A DNA stretch of 64,000 nt. It comes from Dipteris shenzhenensis (lineage: Eukaryota; Polypodiophyta; Polypodiopsida; Gleicheniales). The notes under the pieces are model-generated. The model did not search any database, had not been told where the DNA came from, and saw only the letters and a list, made by a program, of their open reading frames with translations. Location: the NCBI GenBank assembly GCA_047967505.1, contig CM106538.1; one strand, 5' to 3'. Each line of letters opens with the position of its first letter. Positions within the stretch are counted from its first letter, which is position 1. This document shows positions 46,901 through 61,200 of the stretch, piece after piece. The position numbers were made by a program, and so were the translations under genes.

Positions 46901-48557
46901 CGTTGGTACAACTGGCCCAGTACTACTTCAAAGGATTGGCTCTGCAATGCCAAGCATTTCCTCTGGTCTCTATTCATGTACTTGGGCATGATGTCGGTAG
47001 ATAGGAATGAGAGCATCTTGTCATACCATGAGAATGGTCCCTCTGGAATGACTTCGGCCTTTGTTGTAATCGTATCCACCCGAAAAATTGATGCTAGCTC
47101 TGCATCAGCAAACTCATCCTCTACTCCCATTGGTAGTTCTCCAGACTCCAGTCGAGATAGGTAATCTACCACCGCATGCTACAAGCCCGACCGATGAATC
47201 ACATAAAAATCATATTCTTGTAATAGCAACTCCCATCATGCCAATCGGCCCATAAGACTTTGCTATTTTACCAAATACAACAATGCAGAATGATCAACAT
47301 GGAATACAAAAGGTCGGCCCAACAAATAATTCTAGATGATTTCTTGACGGAATAGATCATGCCCAGTCCTTCTCACTCCATGACAAAGTAATTCTTTTCA
47401 GCTGTTGAGAACCGTCAGCTTGCGTAGTAGATTGGGCGATACCATTTATCTGCATCTTCCTACATCGACACTCCCAATAGCTCTATCCAAGGCATCCACA
47501 AATACATGAAAATTCTTCTCCCAATCCATAGACAACAGCACTGGTGCTCTGGAAAGCTTAATCTTGAGTTGCAGGTATGCTTGGTTGCACTCTGTGGTCC
47601 ACACAAATGCCTTCGGTTCCACATGAGCCAATGCATTCAAGGGAATTGCCATGTGAGCTAGGAACCGCAGATGTCTGCCATGCCATCAAATTTGGCCCAA
47701 GAACCGCAAGCACTCCTTAGGTGGTGTTGGCATCGGGGCTTGCATAATTATTGACACTTTGCCTAGATCCACTGCAATTCCTTATGTCGAGATCACATGC
47801 CCTAGGAGTCGGCTACTACAGACTGTGAACGCGCATTTCATAGGATTCAAACTGAAGGAGACTTCCTTGCATCATTGGAAACCCTTTCGCAAATGCTCCA
47901 AGTACTCAGTGAATGTGCCGAACACACTGAGGTCATCCAAGAAAATCCGCATGAAATTTGTCAAATAAGAGCCGAAAATCTCTTGCATTGCTTGCTGAAA
48001 AGTCAAGGGAGCATTTCGCAATCCAAACCACGTGACTATGCAGACATAGATGTTATGAATGCTATTTTGGGATGGTCTTCCAAAGCCATTCGTATTTGGT
48101 TGTACCTACTATATCCATCCAAGAAGGAGTACTCATCATGCCCCGCCACTTCATCCAGCATAGAATCCATGTATAGTAAGGGAAATGGATCAGGTATAGT
48201 CACCACATTCAACTTGCAGTAGTCAACACAACTCCGCAATTTCTTATTTTTCTTTGGCACAATGACAATCGGGGAAATCCACTCTGGATTCTCAATTGAT
48301 GCGATGAATCCCACGCACGGCAAGCGCTCTAGTTCTTCACACACTTGCTTGGCCACATGCGGATTCATATGGTACCTCTGTATCTTTGTCAGTGTCATGA
48401 CCCGATGCTGGCAAAATTTTGGATCCAGACCCTTCATATCCTCATAATTCCAGGTGAACACATTGGGAAAATCCCGCAAGAGGGCAATCAATTCACTGCG
48501 GAATTCAGCCATCAACAATGTGCTGATTTTGATTGGTTTGGATGCTCCATCCTGCAT
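46888..48557 (-). pseudogene. Gypsy reverse transcriptase and RNase H (older element)
   Basis: The RT frame 48557-48036 reads LERLPCVGFIASIENPEWIS, VIVPKKNKKLRSCVDYCKLN and EYSFLDGYSRYNQIRMALED. The catalytic FLDD follows in another frame at 47943-47932, then LNPMKCAFTV and LLGHVIS. The connection and RNase H (47652 to 47100) include FVWTTECNQAYLQLKIKLSR and end in MVDYLSRLESGELPMG. The Gly of SGYNQI is replaced by Arg. At least three frame changes occur. Confidence 0.8.
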
Positions 48558-48921
48558 CTTCTTGAACTCATGTGACTCAACTCATATGTTCTTCGAATTC
48601 TCTCTCCTATTGCAGGAGATCTCATAGATCCATATCCACTGCTACGTGCTGGGGCTCAGTCGCCTACTCTGAAACTATGCTGGCAACACCTGCCAGAAGA
48701 CTTTGATGCCTGTAACTTTCTGTAATGCCTTCCATATCGATGGTGAAGATAGGAACTAACTCCATATTTGCTTTGAGAAAGGCTTCCTCCTCATCATCCT
48801 CTAATTTGTCGACCATGTTCACCATCTCGGCCAACATAGGTCATACTACATTTGCCAAAGGTGATGGCACTCCCATTGTGACCCGCGCTTTCGTCTTTCC
48901 TCTTCGCATTGAAATGACATT

Positions 48922-49137
48922 CTACTCCCAATTTTGCTTGACTTTTGCTTGCCCTAACCAAGGCCTATCCAAGAGGACACTATACTCTGGTATTGTGGCA
49001 AAAATGTTGAGCACCATGAAGGACACCACAAATGATATGCCTGCAACCTCCAGAACAATGGCCCGTAGGACCCCAAGTGGTTGAACTCGACGTTGATCAA
49101 CCATGTGGACTAAGAATGGCATCAGCTCCCAAGGCAT
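48922..49137 (-). pseudogene. Gypsy protease region (older element)
   Basis: The frame has LGVLRAIVLEVAGISFVVSF followed by PEYSVLLDRPWLGQAKVKQN. The Y-x-V-L-L-D/G-R-P-W-L block is the conserved end of plant Ty3/Gypsy aspartic proteases. The active-site D-S/T-G lies upstream near 49190 as GGSG, with the aspartate apparently followed by further decay. It sits between gag and RT as expected. Confidence 0.6.
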
Positions 49138-49679
49138 CTATCCCATTTCATGGCAGGTCTTCAAAGTGATGATATTGACCCCTGAACCGCCATCTACCAA
49201 CAACTTAGCAAAAGTCTCCCCTTGTGCCTTTGTGGATAAAACCGAAAATCTTATGTCAATCAAAGGGACTACTGGAACTAGGCATGAATCAGCTTGTCAT
49301 AGCTCCACCTCTTTTAGTTCAGACTCCGTATGTAGGGAATGCAACAATTGCCAGTGGAATCCTAGAACCAAGTTAAGCAATCTTCCCAATGAAATCTAGA
49401 TCGGTGCCTCTAGAATGCACTCCAACTCTGGCTCCCTTTGTGGAGAATTTGCCCTCTTGGCTTGGTTTGTGACTAACAATGGAGTTGCTTCGACCACCTT
49501 CGGATCATTCCCTAGTAAGTGTAGCTTGAACTTGGCTTGAGTTTCCACCTCTGATTAGACAACTAGCTCCACGAATTGCACCTTCCATGTTTCACTGGGC
49601 ATTGCGGAATCTGCTAAGTGCATCAATGGTGGCTCCTTCATCACCAACTCATAGACTTGGCATCGGATGTGTTCCTAGG

Positions 49680-50755
49680 CTAGCCAATCCAGCATAGTAA
49701 CGCTTGATGTTGTGGCTCTTCTTGCACAATAGAAGCAACCGCATCTTGCGGCTCACCAACCGCTCTCTGGCTATGCCCATTATAGTGGCATCCCACTATG
49801 TTATGTGTATCAGTCAAGCAAATCGTGCACCAATTCACGTTAAGAGCACACTCAACTGTGGAGTGACCAGGATTGTGGCAGTGAGTGAACCAGATACCCT
49901 TCAAGCCTTTAGGCACTGATCCTTCTCCGGAAGCCACTGGTATGCCCTTGCCCCCTTAAGAGGCTCTTCAGGTCTTCGTCTCCACTTCCGAGTCAGATTC
50001 CTCTGAATTAGTACCTTCAGAGCTTTCTTCTGAGCTGGTCACATCCATGTCTTTGTCACTATCATCTGGCTTCTTAGATTTTGGCATCTTCTTCTTAGCT
50101 TTACTCTTCGCAGATTTGTGGTTCTTGGATGTCCTCCTGCGCAACGAATCCCTCGCCTACACTGCTTGTGCCATGACTGCCTCGAGCATTGTCTGTGTCC
50201 GATCCACTATGGTCAATGCCATCCGCAAATCCTATGACAGCCTCGAAATGAAGTAGTCATTGAGTACCTCCTGAGCAGGCATTCCCTCATAGACACACGT
50301 TACATGAGTAAGTTGAATTTGGATGCATGACTTTCCACATCCTGATCTCCTTGATCCAAGCGATGCAATCTATCCAGAGTTTGCAGAGTCATTTTTTCTT
50401 GACAAAACCATCTCAAGAATGCATCACGGGCCTCATCGTATGTGGCAAAATGGTCCACTGCGTACTCTGCCAACCATCGTGCTACCTTGCCTACTAAAGT
50501 TGACTCAAAAACCTTCTCCTATCAGAGCGGTGCGACAGGTGCCGGATTGTTGATCCCATACACCTTCTCAAACTGTCGGACATGTGCATCAAGGTCGTTC
50601 AACTTTCGCCCCACAAACTTGGCATACCTGACTTGTCCTGCGGTAGCCATCAGAGGGCCTCCAATGTTTGTTGCTCCTCCAGACAGCCTTCCTTGACCGA
50701 AGAAATTGCGAGAAGCTGCCGAAACTGCAGTTGGAGATGAAGATGCACTCAACAC
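49680..50755 (-). pseudogene. Gypsy gag with CCHC knuckles (older element)
   Basis: The frame 50755-50522 reads VGRKLNDLDAHVRQFEKVYG. Broken capsid-like sequence runs to 50200. The frame 49937-49680 holds two knuckles: THCHNPGHSTVEC, whose first cysteine is lost, and CTICLTDTHNIVGC, a full C-x2-C-x4-H-x4-C. An acidic and lysine-rich stretch (about 49980-50110) lies between. The order and motifs fit a Gypsy gag. Confidence 0.65.
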
Positions 50756-50999
50756 CTAGCGTGCATCAAGTGATACCCACACCCATAGCCTTGGCGGTGA
50801 AATTGACTGAGCAGGTGGACTCTAATACTAATCGACCTCTCCCAGAGCTCCTTGCGGAATGGCATCTCCATGCTTGGGATCACTATTATGCCGCCACAAC
50901 TGCATCGGTGTCAAGGGATCAAGAGGTCCTTGCAAGCGTGTGTGCATGCATGCCTACTGGGAAGATAACAACTATAGAATTCGCTACCACATGACCACT

Positions 51000-53390
51000 G
51001 GATAAGGTTCTTCACTGGAATTTCCGCACTCACTCTACCATAAGCAGGGTGCTAGGGATTGAATTGCATCCGATGGAGTTCATCTTGAAATCCACAGATG
51101 TGCCTCCTTACTGCACCAATCTCCTCTCGAATCTCCATCAAAGTGAGTGCAACTACATGCAAACCTCCATGTGAAGTGCCTCTGCAATGATGGCAAGGAG
51201 CGGATGACATGAGCGTGTCCCAAACACTTTGTTGAAAGACAATTAATTGCCAGATTGTGTATTCCTTGCATGATGGTAAGAATGTGCATCGTGATCGCTA
51301 ATGTGTAGCATCATAAATACATGCACACGCTATGGGAATGCATAGCCATTGCAACTTTGTATGGCTTTTACATGTCTCTTGTACATTTCTTCAAACATAT
51401 ATGTCTTGTATATTTATGTTTACTTGTATCATTAAACACTTAAATATAATTCCTCATGGTGTGAGAAATTTTTCAACAAGGGTAAAATTTTATGGCAATC
51501 TTGATTTTAAGGGCATTTAAAAGCAATCTCTTGAAAATCAATGCTGAATCAGTAATCGTCTTTGGAATACCAGTTAATATTGTCTAAGGACTTTATAATT
51601 ATTTACATAAGTTAATATGATAAAAGTTTATTTATTTATATGTATTATTAATATTATTGTACTAAAATGTTAAACAAAGATCATCATCTTCCATCAAATG
51701 AATCACCTTCAAATTTGTTGCCCTATCTTTGAAGATACTCCTCTCTCACAACTCGAACTCTAGCATTAGCTCCTTACTTCTAAAGCATGGGCGTTACTTG
51801 AGCCTTTGTGAGTCTTCACTCCTATTTCCTTCATCAAAGCTTGAAAGCAATACTTCAAAGTTGAAGATCCGATTCACAAATTACCACTGCCCCATGCCAT
51901 AGCCGTCAGCGTCAAACAAAGGACCCAACCTTCAGGTACTTTGAAGCTTTGAAGTTTGGAAGATGGTGTATTGAAAGATGTTGTCTTTGCATTCTATAAC
52001 GCAACATATGCATCAAATGGAGAAAAGGTAAGAATTTGTGTGGGAGAGACATTCAAGGTGTGGTAGCTTCTGGCAATGGAAAGAGGAAAGGGCAGGCAAG
52101 CTCGTTCCCAGATGATTCACTATGGTTTTGCGATTAGGAGAGGGCCTTCTTAAGAGAGCTACAATAGAAGATCTGGAGAGGGATCTCTGCTTGTCTCACA
52201 CTTGAGCTAGATTGTTACCTATTGATGATGGTCCCTATGTGATCATATTATATCGACCTACCAAAAGGTCATAGCAGAAACAACTAAATCTTTTGAGGCA
52301 TAGCAAAGTATATGAGCCAAACCACGATGCATCATGCCTTCCCCTAAACATTTTTTTTGTTACAACACCTGCCAAGTCATTTTATAGTCCAAGTATATTC
52401 CATGATCCATTTTGTGTGGCAAGTATTCAATGTGATTATCATTGCTTGTCAATTATCATCTCTAACTTTGTCTCTTTGTCTCTCACTCTCTCAGTGTTCC
52501 CCTAATTCGATTTTTTTCTACTCTGTTTCATTCCAAGCCCTCAAAATTCATCATGATCCACTCTTAGGCTGTCGATATTTCTTCTTAGATGATGTCTAGA
52601 TAGACAGGGAAGAATGAACTCTATGTTTACATTGAAAAATCTCTATTGTGGATTGAAAATCCATTAACAGCTTGAATCTTATACATCATGATAGTAGAGA
52701 CTCAAGAGTTGCTTTTATTACAAGATCTTGTCAAGAAAAATGCTAATAATCAGCTGAAATTTACAGATATAGATACCAAAATACACAACAGTGTGTACTT
52801 TGCACTTAAATTCCAAAAAACAAAAAACATGACATGGCTTAAAAAATGTGATTCATCACACTACTCAAGCTATAAGGGATGATTTACTAGTAATGACATA
52901 TGTTGGAAGATGGAACAATAAGCTATAGTGATGAGTCTCGACCGTGGTCCATAGAACTTGGTTTAAGGACTTCGTTAAAGAAGCTTATCAACACCCACTA
53001 CCAATTGTGCAGATCTATGTGTGGTTCCTATTATAGAACTAACTTGCTAAGCATGGATCAATTAGTTGCAACACCTTCTTGACAAGTTCAAGTTCTTTGC
53101 AATACAAGTCTATGAGGCCAAATCGGGTAATTGTAAGACTAAACCTTTGATGCACCTAGACTTGTTTGTGGGTGTGCTTGCCTAGTGGTTGAGGCTAGGG
53201 TAGATGCTTGGAGGGTGCACTACTAAGAAACCCTATGTATCACATGCATTCAAGGGGTATTAAAAAAACCACTCAGCTAAAATTTTCTTCCCAATAAAAA
53301 TACCCTTCTTTACTTATGAACTAAGTGATTTTTTTCTAAAGTTGAATTAAAAAACCCCTCTTGTTATTGTAACTCTGTTAAATTTTTTCA
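51000..53390. other. No recognisable gene
   Basis: May include the unrecognised 5' leader and LTR of the older Gypsy element near 51000-51500. The rest is AT-rich, with short frames such as 52688-52882 that have no motif. Confidence 0.3.
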
Positions 53391-53399
53391 AAAAATAGA

Positions 53400-54160
53400 A
53401 TTAAAATACCCCTCCTTTTGAATGCACCTGGTAGACTAAAATTTTGTGAGGTGAACCCCCCGAGGGTAGATGAGTGAGGGCTAGTGTCATGGGTGTGCCC
53501 ACCCCTCTTGTGAGGCTTAGGTAGAGTCGAGTTTGGCATGGCTCATGGCATAGGTTGGGGCCCTCTGGGTCTATTGGCATGATACCCTATGCTAGAGGGT
53601 TGTTGGTCATGTATGGAGATGTTTAGGGCCTTCCAAAGGCCTTCTTTGCTGCCATGGGGAAGCCTCTTCTAAGGCACCATGGATGGGCTTGTGTAGGGGC
53701 AAAGTTGGCCACCCTTTTGGGGCAAATAGCCCAACCTGCAGATTGGCTATCTAGCAGAGGTGGGCTGACTTCTTGGTTAGCCACCTAGGCTAGAGTGCAT
53801 CCCCTTATAGGGCAAGTGGAGGCCAAACCCTAGTGGGCCTGATATAGGGGCCAAGAGGAGTAGTCGACCATGTAGCAAATAGGGGTCGGCCCCCCCAAGG
53901 GCTGGGTTGATTTTTCTAGGGTAGGGGGTCGGCTATATGCCCCCCTGCTGGTCGGTTGGTTGAGGTTGGGTATGACCCTATAGATAGGTCCCACTCCCCT
54001 CATTTGTTATCATCTCCTCAAGTGGTTTTTGCCCAATGATATAGAGGTCTTTTTACAGGAGATCACTTGTGCAATCTCTCTCCCTCTTTTTGCTTGTGTG
54101 CATTTCTTTGCTGAGTGCTCTCTCACCCATATTGTGTCCATTCCGCTGTGCACTCTCACA
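53400..54160 (+). repeat. Probable 5' LTR of a decayed Copia element
   Basis: The stretch ends ...GTGCACTCTCACA directly before a primer-binding-like site, which is followed 550 bases later by Copia gag. The left edge is not defined and no 3' LTR was found. Confidence 0.4.
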
Positions 54161-54172
54161 TGGTGTTAGAGC
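54161..54172 (+). other. Degenerate primer-binding site
   Basis: TGGTGTTAGAGC differs at two positions from TGGTATCAGAGC and directly follows the CTCACA end of the presumed LTR. Confidence 0.55.
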
Positions 54173-54699
54173 ATGATTGGATCAGGATCATAGAGGGATG
54201 GCAAGGTCGTAGAGCTAGCAAGCTATGCAAAGCTATAGGCTAGGAGTACAAGGTGTTTTTAAGGTGGATCTTGGGGAGGATTTGTGAGGGAGACATGGGG
54301 TGTTTTAGGTTAAAAGGGGGTGGTAAAGAGGCTGCTATTTTTGTCTAGAAACCTCTTCTTTTTCCATCCTATATCCTCCATCATCTTATAGATCTATGCA
54401 GATCAGTAGAGTGTGATGTTTAAGGCAAGATTAATTGAGCAATGAACTATTTGGGAGTGTTAGAGATTGAGACGCCTAGTGATTCAGAGGATCTTAGTTT
54501 GAGGAGATCCAGAGGTGGGACAAGAGGTTGGAGTTGCTGTAGATTTCCCTCTCCAACAACCTTGACAGCCCCTTCACTTCTCTTCTTGCCTATATCTCTT
54601 TCTCTCAGTATTCTTCCCATCCCCTCTCCATATTCTCTCCTATGTTTTCCACATGGCTACCCTAGAAGAGATGGTAGAGAACAACATGAGAATTCCAAT

Positions 54700-55125
54700 G
54701 TTGCCCACATTCTTAGTTGATTAGCAGTTGGATGAGCTCAATTATAGTGTCTGGCAGGTGATGATGGGGTCTGTGTTATAGTCATATCACATGGAATATT
54801 TCATCTTGATAGGTGTTGCCCGACCAAACCCCCTGATAAAAGACCTTGGCATCCTGGAGCAAAAGGAGGCCGAGACCCTGTCTCAGCTTTGGGACTGTGT
54901 TGATGCCAAGGTAAGATCATTTATATTTCTTAAGTGTACTCCTCAGGTGATTAATCATGTGAAGCACATGACAATGGCCAAAAGTATATGGGACCATTTG
55001 GCATCCATGTATAACCAAACCTCTCTTGTGAAGAGGGTTTCATTGGAGGTCGAGATGAGGTTGTTGGATCCCAAGAAGTCTTCATTGATGCGAGACCACA
55101 TTAACAAGTTACAGGAACTTTAGGA
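54700..55125 (+). pseudogene. Ty1/Copia gag (decayed)
   Basis: The plus strand reads LDELNYSVWQVMMGSVL before a stop, then the frame 54791-55123. That frame has EAETLSQLWDCVDAKVRSFI, MTMAKSIWDHLASMYNQTSL and RVSLEVEMRLLDPKKSSLMR. The pattern (A-K-x-I-W-D-x-L-x-x-x-Y ... L-x-x-E-M/L) is Copia UBN2-type gag. It ends at a stop after NKLQEL. Confidence 0.75.
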
Positions 55126-56710
55126 GGAGATCCTCTAGCTGGGGAATCAAATTTCATAATAGGACATGGCCATAACTCTTTTGTCCTAGTTATCCTCTTA
55201 GTACAAGGCCTTCTATTCATCCTTGGTCACTAGTGGTAGGGTGAATGAGCTGACTTGGGAGGAATTGGTCCCCATGGTCTTGACTAGGAGGAGCACTTCG
55301 TTGATCATACCTATGAAAATCAGCTTGAGGCTTTGATAGTTGATCAAAAAGGTAGAAAGTAGTTGACAATTGACAACTAAGGAACGAGAAGCTCTGAAGG
55401 CATCCCATATATGTAACTGATGTCGCCAGAGAGGTCATTATTGGCATCAATGTCCCCAATGGAACATAGAGGGATCCAATAACCAATTGGCCAATAGTGT
55501 TATTACTACAATGATGTATACTCATGCCTTCTAGTAGCATGGGAAGGCGCTACTAGTAGGCTTTCTGGCTCCAAATGGAGGATTTTTTACTTGTTTGTGG
55601 CAACATGACCTACCAATCAAGCACAACAGGAGGGGAGCCCTTTATTGAGGCAAGCTTTCAGGCATAGAACCTCGAGCCACACAGATTTGTTCCCACTGAC
55701 TCAGGTGGTAGTATGTTATTTATATGTATTTCGTTTAGACGTTATGACCTAGTAGATCCAGAGGGGGTCTCCTAGTGTTCTACTATAGGTATTATCTGAT
55801 GCTACTAGAGATCCAGATGGGTCAGTAGATCGCCAGTGCAGGAACCCAAACATAGTTGATTGATCATTGTGAGCTGTTACATACCCATTGATAAGAGGGT
55901 GCTATATAGCTTTGAGATACATGTGCCCATGCAGGGAAGAAGATCTTGGATTGGAGGTAGTATCAGTTGGATTATTGCTCTAGGATCCTTTATTGAAGTC
56001 ATGTACTAGGACCAATAGTTGGATCGTTGTACCAGATGACCCAGTGTACCATTACCAAATTAGAGGAGTGTACCTAGCATCTATGGCCTAGGAGAAATAG
56101 TTCCAGGTTTCCAGTAATTGTGCTGAGGTGGCTCATGCCCTGAGGGGGCTTCTTAGATAGTACTTGTGGCAATCTTCAGTGGTGGAGAATCACAAAATAG
56201 GTTCCTCTAGTTGTTCCAATGGCACACCCAGATCCTTGGCATCTCTGTTCCATCCAAGAGCTAAGAGGGGTTGTTAGAGGTTAGCATCTCCTAATGTCAC
56301 CTAGAGAGAGGGCCTTGTTTGTGGTGGAAAGAATTAACTTCTTTTGTGCCAATGTGCATCATTTAATCCATGCTCTTTTAGCTAGAGTAGCACACTTGCA
56401 TGAGGCCCAATAGTTCCATAGAGACTTGTACCCTGATAACATCTTGCTTGATTTTACTCCAAATGGTGCATGTTGAGTTGGAATCATTGATTAGGGAATG
56501 GCACAAGACTTTTTAGAGGATCATAGAAAGGCCTTCAAAAATTGAATTAGTTGCAGGATGAGAGTGATAAAGAATGGGCGTTATTGTTTCGCCATCACGA
56601 GCAAGACCATGCTCGAAAACACTGGCTTGCACTAGAGTTATAAGTTTTTGCAAAACAAGGGAGATACGGTCCACAATTTGATGTGTTTCCCCTTGGTTGG
56701 ATTATCACTG
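55126..56710 (+). pseudogene. Decayed downstream part of the Copia element
   Basis: This region follows gag on the same strand and has no long open frame. Individual pieces could be worn pol, but I could not identify catalytic motifs. It is assigned by position only. Confidence 0.35.
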
Positions 56711-58021
56711 AAATTGTGAGGTGTCCAGTTTTTATTTTACTCTAGGTATTGTCATGCCTCATGGTGCACTTTTGTGTGCCATGTCAACACACCTTGATCA
56801 TAAGACGATGGCAAAAAATCCATCGAGGAGGCTTACACCTCATGAGGCAATGCGGCAACTTAAGGTATTTGGTTGTAATAGAGAGTTGTCTATGCGGATC
56901 ATTGAAGGGATGGACCTTACTCTAAGCCTTATGAAGTAGTTAATTGTAATAGAAGGCAAATCATTTTAATTCATCTTTTGTTGCAATGATGAAACCGCCA
57001 TAAAGAAGAGGATAAGGTACTCATGAGTCCTAAGCCACTAATAGTACATGCAACCTTCTATGGAAAGGCCTTCTATGAATGCGGCAAAGCACCATGGTGT
57101 TTTTCAATTCTTATAATGACAAATACATGGAAGCAACTTATAAGTTTGGTACATATATAATTCATAAAGTTTCCAATCTTTAACATATAAAACCTCGAGA
57201 TGTGTGTATTTGGCAATAAATAATTGCTATATATTGTCATCAAATATTTTGTCAACTTGATTATCAAAAATTTATCTAGCTTGAACATCCATAGATATGG
57301 TTTTTGTAACATTTTGAAGGATATATGTCATTTATAAAAGCTCCCAATCTTTGATGAAGAAGCTCTATAAATGTTGTTCATTTTGGCTTGAACAAGCTCT
57401 TTGCATATTTTAAGTTACTTTGTTCACTGTTAGTCTTAAAACTTCGTGTGTAATGGCACACATGCTTTATCTTGTTTGCTATTTCTTTCCCTTACTTTTG
57501 GTATATATGCTTTGTCTTGTATACTCTTTGTTTCTGTTAGTCTTTTAGCACTATCACTAGGGCTCAAACGTTCATGTTGCCCAATAGTGCAAATGGTACC
57601 TCTCTTTCAAGTTCATAGATTTAAATAACACACACGATGCAGATATCTTATATTCTAAATCTCTCAGAGTTGCTCCAAAATGAATCTAAGACTCTCCATG
57701 CTAGATATAGTTGGTGGCCTCTCACCCTCGGTCATATTGCAGACTCTCATAAAGAATTCATCTATAATGCTTCTAATTTTACCAATTTGTGTTGGGACCT
57801 ACTCAACCCTTCCCTTGCTTTTTGCTTGGCCCCTACCACAGAAGCCATGCTCACTAGAAATCCTTACTACACATGTGTATAGAGAGCTTGAACATCTAAC
57901 TCTTCACTATTGAAGACAAAGAGCTGCCTTTGCCACAAGAGTATACACACATTAGTGTATGTTGCCTACCTACCCTACTTTCTATCCTACCAACTGCCTC
58001 TACTTTCTTACCTATCCACTC
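56711..58021. other. AT-rich DNA without a supportable feature
   Basis: Only short frames without motifs were seen on either strand. Confidence 0.3.
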
Positions 58022-58225
58022 TATGCATTTTTCATTTTTCAACTTACATGGAATGCAAATCATGCATGCATGGATGCTTCAGATCAACAAATGTCAACAT
58101 GTATGAATGCATTTTTCATTTTTCAATTTATATGGAATAAAAATATGCATGGATGCAACAAATCAATATCTTCTCAACATGTAGAATGCATTTTTCATTT
58201 TTCAATTTACATGGAATGCATGTAA
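58022..58225. repeat. Tandem repeat, about 80-bp unit, three copies
   Basis: ATGCATTTTTCATTTTTCAA begins at 58022, 58107 and 58186, each followed by a TACATGGAATGC-like segment and a GCATGGATGC-like segment. Copies differ by several substitutions and short indels. Confidence 0.85.
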
Positions 58226-61200
58226 ATCATGCATATGCATGGATGCAACATATCAACAATTATCGAAATGTACGAATGAAATAAACGCTAAATAAATCCT
58301 TTTGAAAAAGACCCTCTCAGTGAGGAGATCTAAGGGGAACTGGGTCTAGGACATGGTTCCATCTAGCCCCTTGTTCTATTCAGGAAACAAGACTAGGAAC
58401 CACTTCTTGAACCAATCCGCTCAATTAAGCTAACTCCTTAAAAAGAATCGAAAAGTAATACCCTCTTGTAAGGTCGTGGTACCATCTAACCCCTTTTCCT
58501 CAAAGCAAAGGCAACCTCCAGAACGGCTACCCCACGGCACTAAATAATGTTCTACCAATGAGTTGCTCCTCTACCAGAATCCAGATCCACCTACGCTCAG
58601 CTACAATGCTCAAACAGCTCCCACAGGCTCCAAACGAGCTATACAACTAGCCAGCTTCCAAAAGAAGATGCTGCAATACAGACAACGGACTACGAGCAGC
58701 AGACAACGTGCTTCATCAATGCCTTCATCTCATGGACTCCTAAAGGCCACAACAGCCTCGCATTCGATGCCCCAGAAACGACACAGCCTCAATGGCTGGC
58801 AGCAGACAACCTAGGATAACAGCACAGAGCCGACAACAACAAGGCTCCTCCAATGACACTCAACTAATTTCTCCATCAACCGGGTTTGACTGCCCGTGTG
58901 TTTCATGAAAAGCACAAGGACATGATGAAATCATTAACAAGGGATGACCTATTAGGTCATTAATAGCTTTAAAACAAAGCGGGTCTTCCAAACTCTGAGC
59001 CAAAACTTGAATCTAAACACTAGAGACCCTCTATTGAAAGCCTCTTTTCTCTATGTAATGTGCCCTGCATCGTGCTATGTTTTGAATTCAAGTGGCATTT
59101 TGTATGTTGTTGTATTAGGCTTCCCACATGCATCGTGTCAAAATTCCACTGCATCAATCAATGATGTAGGCATTCCTCGATCAATGCCACGAGAGGCTCA
59201 TTTGCATGGTTGAAGGAAAACTTTGTCCACGGCTCAGCAAAATAGGGATGAACAGAATCACCTGAAGTGAAGGAAGTTGATTTTTGGAGCTATTGAAGGT
59301 GCCCCTTGCCTCCACTTTTAAGCTCCAAACGTGGATGGAGGCAATATATGGGATTTGTCAAATGGTTTGCAAAACGTTTGTAGGTTAGTGATCCACACAA
59401 ATTTAGCTTTGTTTTGCTACTCCATTTTGCAGCAATCATCTTCCTGCATAAACAATAACATGTTGCTACTTGTAGAGCTCCAATGGAGGTATTTTTGCAA
59501 GAAATGAAAGCACTGGCATAGGAGCTCATGAGGCGATGATAAAGATGCTAGGACTGGGATATGAAGATAGCCAATGTTTCAAAGATGGGGCTTAGTGTAC
59601 ACATATTCGACATGGCCAAAGCCAAGACATCACAATGTTTACGATCATGCGAGAGACATAGGAGGTGAGAGGCCTACAATTATTTAAGGATGGGCAATGG
59701 GCAGAGTAGAGTTGCAAATCATAAGAAAGCTATCATGTAAGTGGATGAATTCCTTCCGCATTTGTGAAACCAAGCTAAACCTTTATGAGGATTTTTACAT
59801 CACATGTAGCTTTGATTTCTACTTCATTCATAGATGAGTTTCATTGGTAAAGGTGTCCTCTAACATGGTTCATCGAATTAGGACATTTTCCAAAACATTT
59901 TAGCAAGCCCGTGCTAGGAGTGCTGCGTATAATTCTGGTCGAATAGAACAATAACAGGTTGCTACTTGGATCTTGCCACACTGATAGAGTTCAAAGCTTC
60001 CTTGGCACCTATGAATTGGATTTGAGCCTCCAAACGATTGCTTTGCTTTTGACATAAACTTATTGGTTTCTTTTCGATCGGACATGTGGGGAATGGTTTT
60101 CCTTAAGCTTAAATATTCCCAGATAGAGCTATTGACCAGCCAGAAGCGTAGGGCCAGGATAATCAAAAGATTGCCACAGTATGGTTTTTCACATCGAGGA
60201 GAACAACATTAGCGGTTTCCTTTAGCTCCTAGAGGTGTTCCGGGTCCATACCGCAAGACTTGGTTTCATGAAGGCCTGCACAATACAATGGTGCTTCGAG
60301 ATTATAGAGCTCATAGGCCAATGATGGAGCCTCAACCAATTGCAACATTGCTTCTTCTTACTATATATTAAGGAGGGAGGGAGGTTCTAATAATCAACGC
60401 GTCATGTGGAGGGAGGCAAAAGATTGCCACATGTCGTGTAGCTAGGATGCAAGCGGGGTGCATCTGCTGAGCACTGCTCTTCCCCAGGCGATTATACTCC
60501 AGCGCATGAAATTTGAATCCTCCTCTCCCCTGCCTATCAACTCCTACACTTCCCTGTGTTTGCCAGTCATCTCTTCGGCCTTTTTGCTCATTTGAATCCT
60601 CTAAGCACCCGTGCACTCAGGCTCCTTAGACGTCCTCCTCCAGTCAGGCTAGGCTCCAGAGTATGGACAGCCATCCCAAGCATTACAATGTGGGTCGTCA
60701 TCGCTACATCGGGCTTCTTTGCTTGTCTTTATTTCTTTGACCTCGCATAACTCTGTGTTCTTTTATGGAATCGGTTGTAATTTCTATGTGTAATGTGAAA
60801 GAGTCTCCTTGAGGCTCCCTCACCATTCGGGATGTTTCTCTACAGGAAAGATGTTGCTTTGTGGGTGCATTTTGTAGTGATGGCCAATGATTAGAGAGCT
60901 TTTTTTAATCTAAATTTTTTGGGTATTTTTGCACACCATCCCAAAGCATGCTTGCGTAGGAAGCTTTGGAGATACTGAATGTGGGAGGTACATACCTTTA
61001 TAATCTGTGATTAGAGAAGTCTAGGAATAGTCTTTCCGATCAACCAACGTATTGACAACTTGCCGATCATCAAAAACCTGCAGCCAACCTCCACGAATCA
61101 TTAGGTACTTCATAGATTTTTCTGTGTTTTGCACTTGAACAAGCTATAAGTTTGCAACCAAAGGTGCGGATGAGCAAGTTTTCAACCGATGTGTCGAGTG

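Larger units (their letters stand above)
38950..51000 (-). mobile_element. Long decayed Ty3/Gypsy element with an extra 3' ORF, split by a Copia insertion
   Basis: On the minus strand from right to left: gag with knuckles, protease, RT, RNase H, integrase, then an additional ORF after integrase, interrupted at 39937-45458 by a complete Copia element. The domain order and RNase H wording (YLSRLESGE) fit the non-chromodomain Ty3/Gypsy lineages of plants (Tat/Athila type). Many stops and shifts show it is inactive. Its own LTRs were not identified, so the outer limits are approximate. Confidence 0.75.
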